From NCBI GenBank assembly GCA_000526435.1, contig JAGB01000002.1, positions 806,001 through 870,000 on the forward strand: DNA of 64,000 nt, read 5' to 3'. How positions within the stretch are numbered: the stretch's first letter is position 1; each line of letters starts with the position of its first letter. Below, in pieces: positions 44,984 to 53,810 of this stretch. Made by a program: the position numbers and the translations under genes. Below the pieces are notes generated by a model that was not told where the DNA came from, did not search any database, and saw only the letters and a list, made by a program, of their open reading frames with translations. This stretch comes from Caldicoprobacter oshimai DSM 21659 (GTDB lineage: Bacteria; Bacillota; Clostridia; Caldicoprobacterales; Caldicoprobacteraceae).

Positions 44984-46003
44984 TTATATCGCCTCACGTT
45001 TCAGTATATTTTTGCCGATTTCGTTGTACCACTTTTCCAACGCCGGTTCACTATCCGGATTATTTACCCATTTCTTTAGTCGTACAACAAAAGCTTCCGG
45101 GCTTTCGTGAACAGGAACAAGCGTGCAGATGCAGTTCGGATGAGCTGGAAAAGGCGGTTCGCTTCCCGGTGGATATACACCCTTGCCGTAGCCTTCATCG
45201 TGCTCCGCTAGTTCGTCGCATATGTCAACCACGGGATGATTATGACTAAGGACCCACTTCATGCCCAAATAGCTGGGACTTATCCTGGCCGCTGCTATTG
45301 TTCCTTCACCAAAAGCTGCCGTCATTTCTGTTCTTGCAAGCCTCAATGCTTCATAGCATATATCCTTCGGTATTCGCCCCTTCATACGTTCCATCATGTT
45401 GGGATAATCCTTCGCTAGCGTCTGCACCCCATGTCTCACATACTGCTGCAACATCCGGGCAGTTTTAACGGCATCCTGGCCAATAGCTACCGCCTCCTGT
45501 ACCAGGTTCCTCATAGTATTGCGAAAGTTTTCTCCCTGTTGCCATATACGGTCTGACAAAAACAATCCTTTTTTTGTTCTGGCCCAGCAGGCCTCTATAG
45601 CTTGGCGGTTCACTGTGGCAAACAAAGCACGAATGCCGGTAGTGTCTATTCCGGCCTTCTTAAACAGGTCCATCATAACTGCCTGGCTGTAACCTGCTCC
45701 TGCGTTAACGGCTTCCTCAATATAATTTTCCATGGCCTTCGTGAGGTTTCCGCCAAGTCTTTCTGCCTCCATCCTCAATGCTGCTTCCAGTTCTTCTAAC
45801 TGTCGTTTACGTAAATAGCTGGATGGTGTTTTCAAGGCCAGGTGTCTCAGTTCCTTAGCCACCCTGTCGGCAGCTCGAATATAAAGACCCCGAATTTCGG
45901 GGTCTTGGCGCAGCCTCAATTCAATATATTTTTTTCTTGCCTCCAGAGCCCATTTGCGATAAGCACCGGCAGCGTCTTTGATTTCCTCTATTTCGCGGCT
46001 CAT
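44984..46003 (-). CDS. Minor head (Mu gpF-like) protein
   Basis: 339 aa. N-terminal helical half; the C-terminal LARTEMTAAFGEGTIAAARISPSY...WVLSHNHPVVDICDELAEHDEGYGKGVYPPGSEPPFPAHPNCICTLVPV is the phage head morphogenesis (gpF / SPP1 gp7) domain with its conserved H, D and C residues. Acts on the portal at head assembly. Overlaps the portal gene by ATGA. Confidence 0.88.
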   Translation of the reverse strand: MSREIEEIKDAAGAYRKWALEARKKYIELRLRQDPEIRGLYIRAADRVAKELRHLALKTPSSYLRKRQLEELEAALRMEAERLGGNLTKAMENYIEEAVNAGAGYSQAVMMDLFKKAGIDTTGIRALFATVNRQAIEACWARTKKGLFLSDRIWQQGENFRNTMRNLVQEAVAIGQDAVKTARMLQQYVRHGVQTLAKDYPNMMERMKGRIPKDICYEALRLARTEMTAAFGEGTIAAARISPSYLGMKWVLSHNHPVVDICDELAEHDEGYGKGVYPPGSEPPFPAHPNCICTLVPVHESPEAFVVRLKKWVNNPDSEPALEKWYNEIGKNILKREAI

Positions 46004-47499
46004 TCATTTTCAAGCTCCCTTTCTATTTCTTCTCGTTGTTCTTCCAAGCCTTCACCGTCTTCAAGCCTCCGTCGCATGATCCAGGATTTGATGATCCGTT
46101 CTCTTTCTCCGGGCAGTTCCGGATCATCGGTTACATAGTCCTGCATGGTATCCACGTACTGCTTGAGTAAATCCACAGCGGCATCCATACTGATAAAACC
46201 ACCCTGGAGAGCCGTATTAAGCGCATCCACCACAGTTTTGAGTGTTTCGGCATATTCTTTCTCGTCCCTCTCCATAACAGCGTCCCAGGTTATAGCAACG
46301 TCGTAACTAGCAAACTTCTTGCCCGTCACCTTGCTATACATCACCAAGAGCATACGGCCTAAAGTTTGCCAGCACTCGGTTACCATCTCCCGCTTTCTTG
46401 CAACCCTGCGAATAAGCAAAGGCATTTGCTCTTTTACGCTGGCGTGACTGGACGGTGTGTGCACACCAAAGGCAAATTCTGGGACCTCCGACACGTCCAC
46501 TATGCAATAAAACAAGAGTTTAAGTAGAGCTTCAGCATCGCCGATGGCCGAGCGTACCTCAATAAAGGACGCATCCTCTCCATCTGCAAAAATTAGCAAC
46601 TCATGGCCTTGAAGGTTTACGCTGACCTGTTCTCCTCTTTTAATCTGGTCCAGCACTTGCTGCCCAAAGTTGTTGAGAATAAACCTTTCTACGTCCACAA
46701 GTTTGAGCTTAAGACGTGGAGTCGAGTGCATTTTACTACCCTGTATGGCATGAAGCATTACGTCGTGGTAGGCCTTTAAATAGGGCTCTACCGCCTCCAG
46801 TTCACTCGTCCCAAAAAGCTCCGTTTCCTCGGGTTCGTTCTTGAAATGCACTATCGGAATAAATCCCCAAGGATTGGGTCGCTCCTCGCTTATCAGGCCG
46901 GGCGGAGCATCGCCCTCCACCCTCACTGTAACTTTATCCACCGCTATACGCTGGGTTACTTCATATTCCCGCCGTCCACTATCCCACTTGTTCCGAGCCT
47001 GAATGGTATATGCCACTGGCCTCCGAGTAAGAGGATCCACCTCTATGTCTGCAACCTGCTCCGGAGGAATTATGACGTACTCAATACGTGTATCGTCCTC
47101 CGGGTAGAGAGGATCTTCTATAGCTAGATTTGCCAACATCACAAAGCAGTCTCCATCCCGCAGGCAAAGCTGATGAGTCCGCTGCATCCGGCTTACCCAC
47201 CTTGCGGCGTGTTTTTTAAGGACCGCCTGGGCTTCCTCGTCCTCACAGTAGAAGCGTGGCACACCCATAAAGCCAGCCAGTGTATTTATTATCGGCTTAG
47301 CAAAACCTGCACCCAGCTTGTAATCGTCGTGGCTGTTATGATACAACTGCCGTGCAAGTTCATAATCCACCCTGGTGCTGTTCAACACATAAGGCACATC
47401 CCACCGACCAGTAAGGATGGTGCCAAACCTCCCGAATAACCCTTGGCGCAGTTTTGATATTTCTCCTACAGCTTTTTTAAGCCAATTAGCTTTAGCCAT
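46000..47499 (-). CDS. Portal protein
   Basis: 499 aa. A dodecameric ring for DNA entry. Pattern: NTLAGFMGVPRFYCEDEEAQAVLKKH, LCLRDGDCFVMLA, EYVIIPPEQVADIEVDP, NPWGFIPIVHFKNEPEE, and the helix VRSAIGDAEALLKLLFYCIVDVSEVPEFAFG, all typical of SPP1-type portals. Overlaps the large terminase by 8 bp. Confidence 0.9.
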   Translation of the reverse strand: MAKANWLKKAVGEISKLRQGLFGRFGTILTGRWDVPYVLNSTRVDYELARQLYHNSHDDYKLGAGFAKPIINTLAGFMGVPRFYCEDEEAQAVLKKHAARWVSRMQRTHQLCLRDGDCFVMLANLAIEDPLYPEDDTRIEYVIIPPEQVADIEVDPLTRRPVAYTIQARNKWDSGRREYEVTQRIAVDKVTVRVEGDAPPGLISEERPNPWGFIPIVHFKNEPEETELFGTSELEAVEPYLKAYHDVMLHAIQGSKMHSTPRLKLKLVDVERFILNNFGQQVLDQIKRGEQVSVNLQGHELLIFADGEDASFIEVRSAIGDAEALLKLLFYCIVDVSEVPEFAFGVHTPSSHASVKEQMPLLIRRVARKREMVTECWQTLGRMLLVMYSKVTGKKFASYDVAITWDAVMERDEKEYAETLKTVVDALNTALQGGFISMDAAVDLLKQYVDTMQDYVTDDPELPGERERIIKSWIMRRRLEDGEGLEEQREEIERELENE

Positions 47500-48976
47500 A
47501 GATTTTTACACCCCTTAATAAAGCTGCTAAATTAGGATCTGTTGTGCTTTCATTTAACCGCAACAACGCCTGCGTCATCGCGTCTACTTGGTCATCATGC
47601 GCTCCCTTCGGGAAAGCCACACATTCCTCAATAAAATCATGTACCCATGGCGCTATGCTTGGATCAGGGAGATAAACATTACCTGCCTCAACTTGGGGTG
47701 ACACAGCATTTGCACGGGCTTCCTTGCTTCCCTGAGGCTCTACTGGAATTAGCCCAGAAATTTCCTTTTTTAGAGTAGCAATTACCGCAGGACCATTGGC
47801 TTTATCCTCAACTAGCTTCGCATGTGCTTGAGGCCATTTAGCCGAAAGAGCCCGCACTGCCTGAATGGTTGTCGGAAAGTCCATTCTATCCCGTACCTGG
47901 TCCAATAAATATTTGTTAGCGCCCTTACGTCCCCAAACCTGACCAACAACAAAATCGCTGGTATTGGTCTCCTTAAATGCCATATCCCAAGATTGGATAA
48001 TTTCATCAAAAGGAAAAGGCGCCTGTCGGTAGAACTTCCACCATTCGCGCCTAAAAATTTGACCTTGTGCTGGCTGTGGTCTCTGCTGGTATAGCGCAGC
48101 CCAAACATAGCTTCCAACGCTAGCCTTTATAGCCTCTAACGCTTTTTCATCATACTGTTCGGGCCATAGTGCCTCACCAGGTTTCCTACCCATAAGGTCA
48201 TTTTCTTCCGCAATTGCTGGTAAACGTAACACTACCCATTGATCTGCTTGTGGATCATCTTCTGCCTGCTTAAGTAATCGACCAGCCAGATCGTCTTCGT
48301 GCCAGCGGGTGAGCACTAAAATGACTGCTGCTCCAGGAAACAAACGGGTACGCAAAACAAAACGGTACCAATCCCATATTGCATCTCTTTGCACTTTACT
48401 ATTAGCAGCCTCAGCGTCCTTAACAGGATCATCAATTATAGCTAGATGTGCACCTTGCCCGGTTATAGGGCCTCCAATACCAGCTGCCAACATCCCTCCC
48501 GGTGGCTTCCCGCTTTTGTCGTTTCTATCAAGTACATCCCACCTATACATAGCGCTTACATCGGGATTTACTTCAAGCCCCCAGACCTCCGGTGCGTACT
48601 GCGCAAAATCGTTTCTTGCACGCATAGAAAAACGAGCCGCAAGGCTCGCTGTATGAGACGCTATTATAACTCGTCTGTCTGGATGACGCCCTAGATACCA
48701 AGCAGGAAATTTGACGGTGGTTGTTTCAGATTTACCATGGCGTGGTGGCATCATCACAATAAGACGGTTAATTTCTCCACGCTCCACGGCCATTAAATAT
48801 TCACCAAGAAGCTTTATGTGCTTTGGTCTCCGATATGTCGGATCCACATAGCTGGCCCATCCAAGAACATGTGCTCTGGCTGCTCCTATTTTCCATGCCT
48901 TATCGCTGATCCGCAAAGATTCTATCGATAAGTTCGGGTTGTTCCGCAATAATTCTCTGTGTAATGTCGTATTCAT
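47492..48976 (-). CDS. Terminase large subunit
   Basis: 494 aa. N-terminal packaging ATPase with Walker A-like MPPRHGKSETTT, Walker B LAIIDDPVKDAE and coupling motif VLTRWHEDDLAGRLL; C-terminal RNase-H-like nuclease with QSWDMAFKETNTSDFVVGQVWG and the terminal DDQVDAMTQALL. It cuts and pumps DNA into the prohead. Starts after GGAGGTGATAG, overlapping the small subunit by 77 bp. Confidence 0.95.
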   Translation of the reverse strand: MNTTLHRELLRNNPNLSIESLRISDKAWKIGAARAHVLGWASYVDPTYRRPKHIKLLGEYLMAVERGEINRLIVMMPPRHGKSETTTVKFPAWYLGRHPDRRVIIASHTASLAARFSMRARNDFAQYAPEVWGLEVNPDVSAMYRWDVLDRNDKSGKPPGGMLAAGIGGPITGQGAHLAIIDDPVKDAEAANSKVQRDAIWDWYRFVLRTRLFPGAAVILVLTRWHEDDLAGRLLKQAEDDPQADQWVVLRLPAIAEENDLMGRKPGEALWPEQYDEKALEAIKASVGSYVWAALYQQRPQPAQGQIFRREWWKFYRQAPFPFDEIIQSWDMAFKETNTSDFVVGQVWGRKGANKYLLDQVRDRMDFPTTIQAVRALSAKWPQAHAKLVEDKANGPAVIATLKKEISGLIPVEPQGSKEARANAVSPQVEAGNVYLPDPSIAPWVHDFIEECVAFPKGAHDDQVDAMTQALLRLNESTTDPNLAALLRGVKIYG

Positions 48977-49451
48977 GCCTATCTATCACCTCCGGCCTAA
49001 CCGTCGGTTTGCCGGATAGCAATTGTGCCTTATCTATGGATTGACTCATTACACCAACAAGCGCACGAACCCAAGCAGCCCCATCACGGTCATGCGGTTC
49101 TGCCTTTTTACCCTTAGGTAGTTCTTCTAGATCGCTTATGGCTATGTCCACTTTTTTGATTGCTTTTTCTGCCAGGGAATAAAGAGCGTCTGCTAACCCC
49201 TTAAGCCTTTCTGCGATATATTCACCTGCTTCTTCTACCGCTTTCTCTACTGCAACTTTTTGCAGTTCCTCCAGTTTTTTCGGGGTTCGGTTCGGCTCAC
49301 TTGGTTCGGTTCGGTTCATTTCCGAACGCCATCTCTTTATCGTTCCGGCCGGGATGCCGGTTTGTCTGGCAGCTTCCGATATGCTTATGGCTTCAGCTAT
49401 GGTAAGCGCTTTTGCTTTTTGCTCTTCTGACCACTTTGGCACCCTGGCCAC
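48900..49451 (-). CDS. Terminase small subunit
   Basis: 183 aa with an N-terminal helix-turn-helix (KALTIAEAISISEAARQTGIPAGTIKRWRSEMNRT) that recognises the packaging site, followed by a helical oligomerisation part. Directly upstream of and overlapping the large subunit. Confidence 0.85.
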   Translation of the reverse strand: MARVPKWSEEQKAKALTIAEAISISEAARQTGIPAGTIKRWRSEMNRTEPSEPNRTPKKLEELQKVAVEKAVEEAGEYIAERLKGLADALYSLAEKAIKKVDIAISDLEELPKGKKAEPHDRDGAAWVRALVGVMSQSIDKAQLLSGKPTVRPEVIDRHEYDITQRIIAEQPELIDRIFADQR

Positions 49452-49472
49452 CTCCTTTTGTGCGCAATAAAA

Positions 49473-49490
49473 AAGAGCCCGAAGGCTCTT
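49473..49490 (-). terminator. Terminator after the cargo gene
   Basis: AAGAGCC / GGCTCTT hairpin with loop CGAA, followed on the minus strand by TTTTTTATTG. It separates the 113-aa cargo gene from the terminase genes. Confidence 0.85.
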
Positions 49491-49500
49491 GGTTTACGGA

Positions 49501-49842
49501 TCATACTCTACCATAAATATCTCTAATTATCTCAGTCGACCAACTAATTAATAAACACAATCCATTATTGGTTATACCCCATTTTCTTTTTTCATCACCA
49601 TAATATCCACAGAAGTAGTCGTATAATTTATTGTGAATAAACTCTATATTTTCTTTTTCGGTTTCATTATCAAAAATACTAAAACATACTCCAGCAATGT
49701 CTTTTGATTCTTGCTTCAGCCAATCAATTACGTCTTTATTTTCTATGTGTTCCCTAACAAGTTCAATAGGATAAGAGAAACCTCTATCAATCAAAGCTGA
49801 AACCTCTTGAATAAATTGTGTGATTGCTGTAATTTTACGCAC
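49501..49842 (-). CDS. Unknown AT-rich protein under Spo0A-box-like sites
   Basis: 113 aa from GTG 49842 (AAGGGGGG at a good distance); the frame also offers GTG 49851. Helical, with SALIDRGFSYPIELVREHIE and KLYDYFCGYYGDEKRKWG. No family recognised. It forms a single-gene unit: its own terminator downstream and a distinct control region upstream with three Spo0A-box-like sites. More AT-rich than the terminase genes, so probably cargo rather than a packaging gene. Confidence 0.55.
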   Translation of the reverse strand: MRKITAITQFIQEVSALIDRGFSYPIELVREHIENKDVIDWLKQESKDIAGVCFSIFDNETEKENIEFIHNKLYDYFCGYYGDEKRKWGITNNGLCLLISWSTEIIRDIYGRV

Positions 49843-49870
49843 TTTGTTCACCCCCCTTCTGTCTTTTTAT

Positions 49871-49935
49871 TTCGACATTAAGGGGAGATTCCCTGCTATT
49901 GTCGAAAAATTCTGTTTTTTCGTCATCTTTCGACA
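49871..49935. promoter_or_regulatory. Three Spo0A-box-like sites, 29-bp spacing
   Basis: TTCGACA at 49871-49877, TGTCGAA at 49900-49906 and TTCGACA at 49929-49935. Centres are exactly 29 bp apart, orientation alternates. All three share TGTCGAAA, and two share GCTrTTGTCGAAArAT. TGTCGAA is the established Spo0A binding box. They lie 29-93 bp upstream of the cargo gene start. Confidence 0.65.
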
Positions 49936-49992
49936 ACAGCCCGGCGGGGGCAACCGGGCTGGAGGAGAGGAAGCATATACATAAACCAAAAG

Positions 49993-50009
49993 CAGCCTAA
50001 ATCAGGCTG
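49993..50009 (-). terminator. End of the early operon
   Basis: CAGCCT / AGGCTG hairpin followed by CTTTTGG on the minus strand. A second GC-rich hairpin (AGCCCGG / CCGGGCT) lies at about 49939-49961. Confidence 0.55.
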
Positions 50010-50076
50010 TTTGAAATACTCGATACAATTTTTCAGCTTAATTTTATCACAGGAAAAACGAACAAAACGAACAAGT

Positions 50077-50259
50077 TTATTTTTTCATCGATGCCATAAA
50101 TTCATCGTGCTTTTTCAGTTTTTCAGCTAAAGTTTTCTCAAAATCCTGGAAAAGAGGATTCTCCTTAGGCTGCTCTTCCTGATGTCTGATTATCTCGCCT
50201 AGCTCACGATTGATTATCTTAAGCATTTTCTTCTTTATCGCTTTTGTCAAATTTTTCAC
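50077..50259 (-). CDS. Small helical phage protein
   Basis: 60 aa, lysine-rich helices (MKNLTKAIKKKMLKIINREL). Overlaps the end of the upstream regulator gene by 41 bp and has a GGAGGTGAAA site. Function unknown. Confidence 0.5.
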   Translation of the reverse strand: MKNLTKAIKKKMLKIINRELGEIIRHQEEQPKENPLFQDFEKTLAEKLKKHDEFMASMKK

Positions 50260-50680
50260 CTCCTTTCAAAAATCGATTGTGTATCATACGTACACTATCT
50301 GCAGTATTCCCGCCGCCAATGTGCGCCGCCACCTGTTTCCACGATAGTCCGTTTATATACCGCAGTGAGAGTATTTGCCTAATCAAGCTATCTGGTATTG
50401 TTGAAATGTACTCCTCAATCTCTTCTCTTTTCTCCATCAGCTCTTCTAATCGCCGCTCTAGTTTGCATTTTAATCTCCGCAATCGTTTTTCATACCCCCG
50501 GACATCTATTCCCTCAATGTGAAATCTCCTTCGCTCGTATGGCCATTCCGGGTTTGAGCCCGACACAACATCCGATACCGTTTCCGTTTCCATCTTGTGT
50601 TCCAGGTCAGCTATCTGTTGTTTCAGCATCTCGATTTCCCTGTTCAAATACCGCAATTGTGACAACTCCTTCTTTGTCAT
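50219..50680 (-). CDS. Sigma-region-4-like phage regulator (ArpU/DUF1492 type)
   Basis: 153 aa. A long N-terminal coiled coil (MTKKELSQLRYLNREIEMLKQQIADLEHKM) and a C-terminal helix-turn-helix IPDSLIRQILSLRYINGLSWKQVAAHIGGG, which resembles sigma-70 region 4. Proteins of this type sit at the end of the early region just before the terminase genes and switch on late transcription; that role is likely here. Confidence 0.75.
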   Translation of the reverse strand: MTKKELSQLRYLNREIEMLKQQIADLEHKMETETVSDVVSGSNPEWPYERRRFHIEGIDVRGYEKRLRRLKCKLERRLEELMEKREEIEEYISTIPDSLIRQILSLRYINGLSWKQVAAHIGGGNTADSVRMIHNRFLKGGEKFDKSDKEENA

Positions 50681-50967
50681 ACCAGCGCCTCATCCCCTTC
50701 CCCTGGAAGCAGCCCACCACGGCCAGGTCTAGGAGGCTCCCGCATGAGTTGGTCTATTTCTCTTGCAGAAATTGACGTTATTTTTTCGCAAAGCTCGCCA
50801 AATATCTTTGGTAAATATTTATTCATGCATTGACCTATGTCAACAAACAACTGTATCATGTACATTTTGCATAACTTTTGGAATGTTTCAGGATCCGTCT
50901 CAATGATGTATTCCCCTATCGTGATGAATGGTTCAGAGTATTCTCTCTGAATATAGGTGTATTTCAC
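50677..50967 (-). CDS. Unknown early phage protein
   Basis: 96 aa from GTG 50967, chosen for GGGAGGGG 7 bp upstream. VKYTYIQREYSEPFITIGEYIIETDPETF then a helical part, ending in a proline/glycine tail. Overlaps the regulator start by 4 bp. No family recognised. Confidence 0.5.
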   Translation of the reverse strand: MKYTYIQREYSEPFITIGEYIIETDPETFQKLCKMYMIQLFVDIGQCMNKYLPKIFGELCEKITSISAREIDQLMREPPRPGRGGLLPGEGDEALV

Positions 50968-50982
50968 ATTCACCCCTCCCAC

Positions 50983-51028
50983 AAAGTAAAAGAGGCACTC
51001 CAACAACAATAGCGTTGTCGAGTGCCTC
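50983..51028 (-). terminator. Strong hairpin terminator or attenuator within the early operon
   Basis: GAGGCACTC / GAGTGCCTC arms with an inner ACAA/TTGT pair, followed on the minus strand by TTTTACTTT. It would reduce transcription into the late-regulator genes unless relieved. Confidence 0.75.
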
Positions 51029-51057
51029 CGGTTTTCCGGTCAGCAGCTTTCTTGTCG

Positions 51058-51327
51058 CTATTCCATGAATGACTTTGCTTCCTCTAATTTTCTTATTACA
51101 ACATCTATACTTTCTTTCTTGCTAAATGTCATTATAACATGATAATCGTCTAAATTTACCTCTCCTGCTTTAATGATTCCTGGACTTCCTATTTCTCGTG
51201 GCTCTTGATTAGCAAATATTACAACGCCTATCTTATATCCTTTTTCCTGTTCGATGTATCCCCCTGCCACACATATATCACCAGTTCCAAACTCCAATTT
51301 TACGCTCTTATTTTCTCTTTTAATCAT
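51058..51327 (-). CDS. Unknown early phage protein
   Basis: 89 aa, beta-rich (KLEFGTGDICVAGGYIEQEKGYKIGVVIF), preceded by AAAGGAG. No family recognised. Confidence 0.5.
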   Translation of the reverse strand: MIKRENKSVKLEFGTGDICVAGGYIEQEKGYKIGVVIFANQEPREIGSPGIIKAGEVNLDDYHVIMTFSKKESIDVVIRKLEEAKSFME

Positions 51328-51366
51328 CTTTTATTCTCCTTTCATTCACATAAATTGCAGACTGTA

Positions 51367-51531
51367 TCACAATTTCACCTTCTCCGTCGCTTTCTCAATC
51401 ATAACTGGCAGCCCATCTTGCACTTTTATGACCAACTCTCCATACCCAAGCCGCCGGATGAATTCCAGCAGCCGTCTTTCCTTCTCATGCAGTTTCTGTT
51501 GTTCCTGCCTATTTTGCTGTTTCTCCTGCAT
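51367..51531 (-). CDS. Small DUF2292-like protein
   Basis: 54 aa, MQEKQQNRQEQQKLHEKERRL then EFIRRLGYGELVIKVQDGLPVMI and EKATEKVKL. The LxxIRxxxYGxxxIxVQDGxxVxI-type core is that of the YezD/DUF2292 family of tiny Firmicute proteins. Preceded by GGAAAGGAGG. It overlaps the end of the nuclease gene upstream by 23 bp. Function unknown. Confidence 0.65.
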   Translation of the reverse strand: MQEKQQNRQEQQKLHEKERRLLEFIRRLGYGELVIKVQDGLPVMIEKATEKVKL

Positions 51532-51880
51532 TGTCGCAATACCTCCTTTCCTTCAACCATAATCCGCTTTCCCATTCTCTGTATAGCTCTATCCAGTCCT
51601 CAAGCCTCATAATCACAAGCCAATTTTCTCTGTTTTTGCGCCAGAATACAGCAGGTTTTTCGGTTACTTTTGCGTCTTTAGTTGCCTGTCTTATAGCTTC
51701 ATATATGTTCAATTTCTCTACCCTTTTGCATTCAATGTGGATGTGTGGTAGCCCAACCACATCTTTTCCTTCTATCCCCGAATACTGTTGTCCACGCCGA
51801 CAGTTGTAACCGTATTCTCGGAGTTTCTTTGCTAACTCTAGCTCGCCTCTTTTACCTTTGCGTTTACTGTTCAATTGCAT
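51509..51880 (-). CDS. Putative PDDEXK-type endonuclease / Holliday-junction resolvase-like
   Basis: About 123 aa. KRKGKRGELELAKKLREYGYNCRRGQQYSG with a later DVVGLPHIHIECKRVEKLNIYEA gives the G-E...D...ExK layout of the PD-(D/E)xK nuclease fold, seen in phage resolvase-like proteins. The start is uncertain: ATG 51880 or a TTG 6 bp further in, both near a G-run. Overlaps the DUF5651-like gene. Confidence 0.7.
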   Translation of the reverse strand: MQLNSKRKGKRGELELAKKLREYGYNCRRGQQYSGIEGKDVVGLPHIHIECKRVEKLNIYEAIRQATKDAKVTEKPAVFWRKNRENWLVIMRLEDWIELYREWESGLWLKERRYCDNAGETAK

Positions 51881-52298
51881 CCCCCCATACATCGTACGGG
51901 CAATCTTGTGCACCCGTTGGTTTTATTCCTAACTTCGTTAGCAGCTTCCGCAATTCACACGGCCCACTTTTATCCGTACATGTTATGCATGCATTCAATT
52001 GTGCGTACTCAGCCAGCGCATATATATCGTTTTTATCGTATTTGCTTTCTGGTGCCAGTTTGGGTTTAAACTCTATCTCATATTGTCTGGCCATACGAAT
52101 CAAGCTTTGCACTGTGCTGTAACTGTCTATGCTATCTAGCCTTTTCTGCCATGCCTTGTTGAGATACGTCTGAGCTGCTTTAAGCCATTTCCGTATATCT
52201 TTGTCTTCTTCATGTTTGATACAATTTTCGAGATGCTCCGCAAACCCACATATGGCAATGATATTTAACTTTTCTTCTCGATTTAGATATTGTTTCAT
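51864..52298 (-). CDS. DUF5651-like phage protein
   Basis: 144 aa. MKQYLNREEKLNIIAICGFAEHLE with a C-terminal cysteine cluster ACITCTDKSGPCELRKLLTKLGI...DCPYD. This family is common in Firmicute phages next to SSB; its role is unknown, possibly zinc binding. Confidence 0.65.
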   Translation of the reverse strand: MKQYLNREEKLNIIAICGFAEHLENCIKHEEDKDIRKWLKAAQTYLNKAWQKRLDSIDSYSTVQSLIRMARQYEIEFKPKLAPESKYDKNDIYALAEYAQLNACITCTDKSGPCELRKLLTKLGIKPTGAQDCPYDVWGDAIEQ

Positions 52299-52312
52299 AC
52301 CAACTCATCTCC

Positions 52313-52714
52313 CTAGAAGGGCAATTCATCATCCGGTACATCCACGCTCTCAAAACCTGGTATTTCTGTATTCTCGGTATCCTGCTGTTCCTGTTTCTCA
52401 CCCCACTCCAAGAACTGGACCTCATCAGCCACCACTTCCCACGTATATCGCTTCTTGCCATCTTTCCCATCGTATGAGCGAGTTTGAATCCTGCCGGAGA
52501 CTGCTACCAACCTACCTTTTGCTAGATACTTAACACAATTTTCAGCCAAACCTCTCCACGCCAGAATAGGGATAAAATCCGCTTCTTTTTCACCTTTATC
52601 GTTCTTATAATCTCTGCTAACTGCTATGGTGAAAGTTGTTACGGCCACTCCGCTGGGCAAATATCTGAGCTCTGGAGTTTTTGTTAGTCTCCCAATCCCA
52701 ATCCATTTATTCAT
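52313..52714 (-). CDS. ssb: Single-stranded DNA-binding protein
   Basis: 133 aa. OB-fold opening MNKWIGIGRLTKTPELRYLPSGVAVTTFTIAVSRDYK, AWRGLAENCVKYLAKGRLVAVSGRIQTRSY, and the acidic protein-docking tail ending DDELPF. Phage-encoded copy for replication and recombination. Overlaps the small gene upstream by ATGA. Confidence 0.95.
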   Translation of the reverse strand: MNKWIGIGRLTKTPELRYLPSGVAVTTFTIAVSRDYKNDKGEKEADFIPILAWRGLAENCVKYLAKGRLVAVSGRIQTRSYDGKDGKKRYTWEVVADEVQFLEWGEKQEQQDTENTEIPGFESVDVPDDELPF

Positions 52715-52926
52715 CGCTCTTCCCCCCTATATCGCCATCCACAACTAGAGCATATGTTCTCTCCATTTTTTAGCCGCACCATTCGTTCTCCACACCAAAA
52801 ACACTCCGCAGGAGCATCATCGCTTTTCAGGTTCTTGTCTTCTTGTTTGTCCACCATCAACAACGACGTTATGATCATGCCAAACATGCCCCCAACAATA
52901 AAAATCCCTATACACCACCACAGCAC
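52711..52926 (-). CDS. Membrane protein with zinc ribbon
   Basis: 71 aa from GTG, after GGGAGGG. One N-terminal helix (MLWWCIGIFIVGGMFGMIIT) and a C-terminal CFWCGERMV...CSSCGWRY zinc ribbon. Unknown role; coupled to ssb. Confidence 0.6.
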   Translation of the reverse strand: MLWWCIGIFIVGGMFGMIITSLLMVDKQEDKNLKSDDAPAECFWCGERMVRLKNGENICSSCGWRYRGEER

Positions 52927-53048
52927 CTTAATCCCTCCCTAATAATCACCTAATGCACACCATAATTCAGTGAAAACAACCTTAAACCTGTCGTAACTGC
53001 ATGGAATGAAGTTGCCACATACCCCCCTTTTTCAAAGCACGAATAATG

Positions 53049-53810
53049 TCAGGCACGTAACCTATAATTTAGTTCAATGCCCTCAAATTCAACTATCCTG
53101 CCCCTGCACATTTCTAGAATTCTACTCCCTATAGCTTCATCAAACTCTAAAAGTTTGTCTATTGTGTATTCACTGGAAACGATAATCGGTAGGCCTTTAA
53201 GGTACCGGTAGTTTATAATCTCGAACATTATGTTTAAATCGGCATCCGTTACTTTGCCCTTATACAAGTCGTCAACAAGCAACACGCTTGCCATTTTGTA
53301 TCTACCAATCTCGTCCTGATAATAAATCTCATCAAGAATATTCTGCTTAAGGTGTATAATCGCTTCTCTGTACTGCATGTAAAGTACACCAACACCTTGC
53401 TTCATAAGTTCGTTTGCAATTGCTATGCTTAAATGCGTTTTCCCGGCTCCTACTTGTCCTAAGAACGCTATGCTATTGTACTTCTCTTTCCTAAGCTGTT
53501 CAAATTTCCGCACATATTCCATGGCCATCTTTTTTGCTAATTCGGCCTTCGGATTGACGGGTTCAAAATTCTCAAACGTCTTTTTCCTGAACGCTTCCGA
53601 TATGCCCGAATTCTGCAGTATGCGCTGATATTGTTTCACTTCTCTGCATTTACATGGCCTTGCACAGTTGGTCTCGCTGTCCAGGATCCACTCGGTATCT
53701 TTGCACAGCTTGCATTGATAGTGGTTATCCTCCTCCCTGGTAAAGGAATTTGCTTTTATCGAAGCCTGAAGCTCTGCTAGTTTTCTCTCCCAGAACATTG
53801 TCATCTCCAT
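53049..53810 (-). CDS. DnaC-like helicase loader
   Basis: 253 aa. An N-terminal cysteine cluster (CKLCKDTEWILDSETNCARPCKC) and an AAA+ domain with Walker A AFLGQVGAGKTHLSIAIANEL, Walker B VLLVDDLYKG and sensor 1 IVSSEYT. Loads the host replicative helicase at the phage origin. It overlaps the rep gene upstream by 86 bp. Confidence 0.92.
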   Translation of the reverse strand: MEMTMFWERKLAELQASIKANSFTREEDNHYQCKLCKDTEWILDSETNCARPCKCREVKQYQRILQNSGISEAFRKKTFENFEPVNPKAELAKKMAMEYVRKFEQLRKEKYNSIAFLGQVGAGKTHLSIAIANELMKQGVGVLYMQYREAIIHLKQNILDEIYYQDEIGRYKMASVLLVDDLYKGKVTDADLNIMFEIINYRYLKGLPIIVSSEYTIDKLLEFDEAIGSRILEMCRGRIVEFEGIELNYRLRA

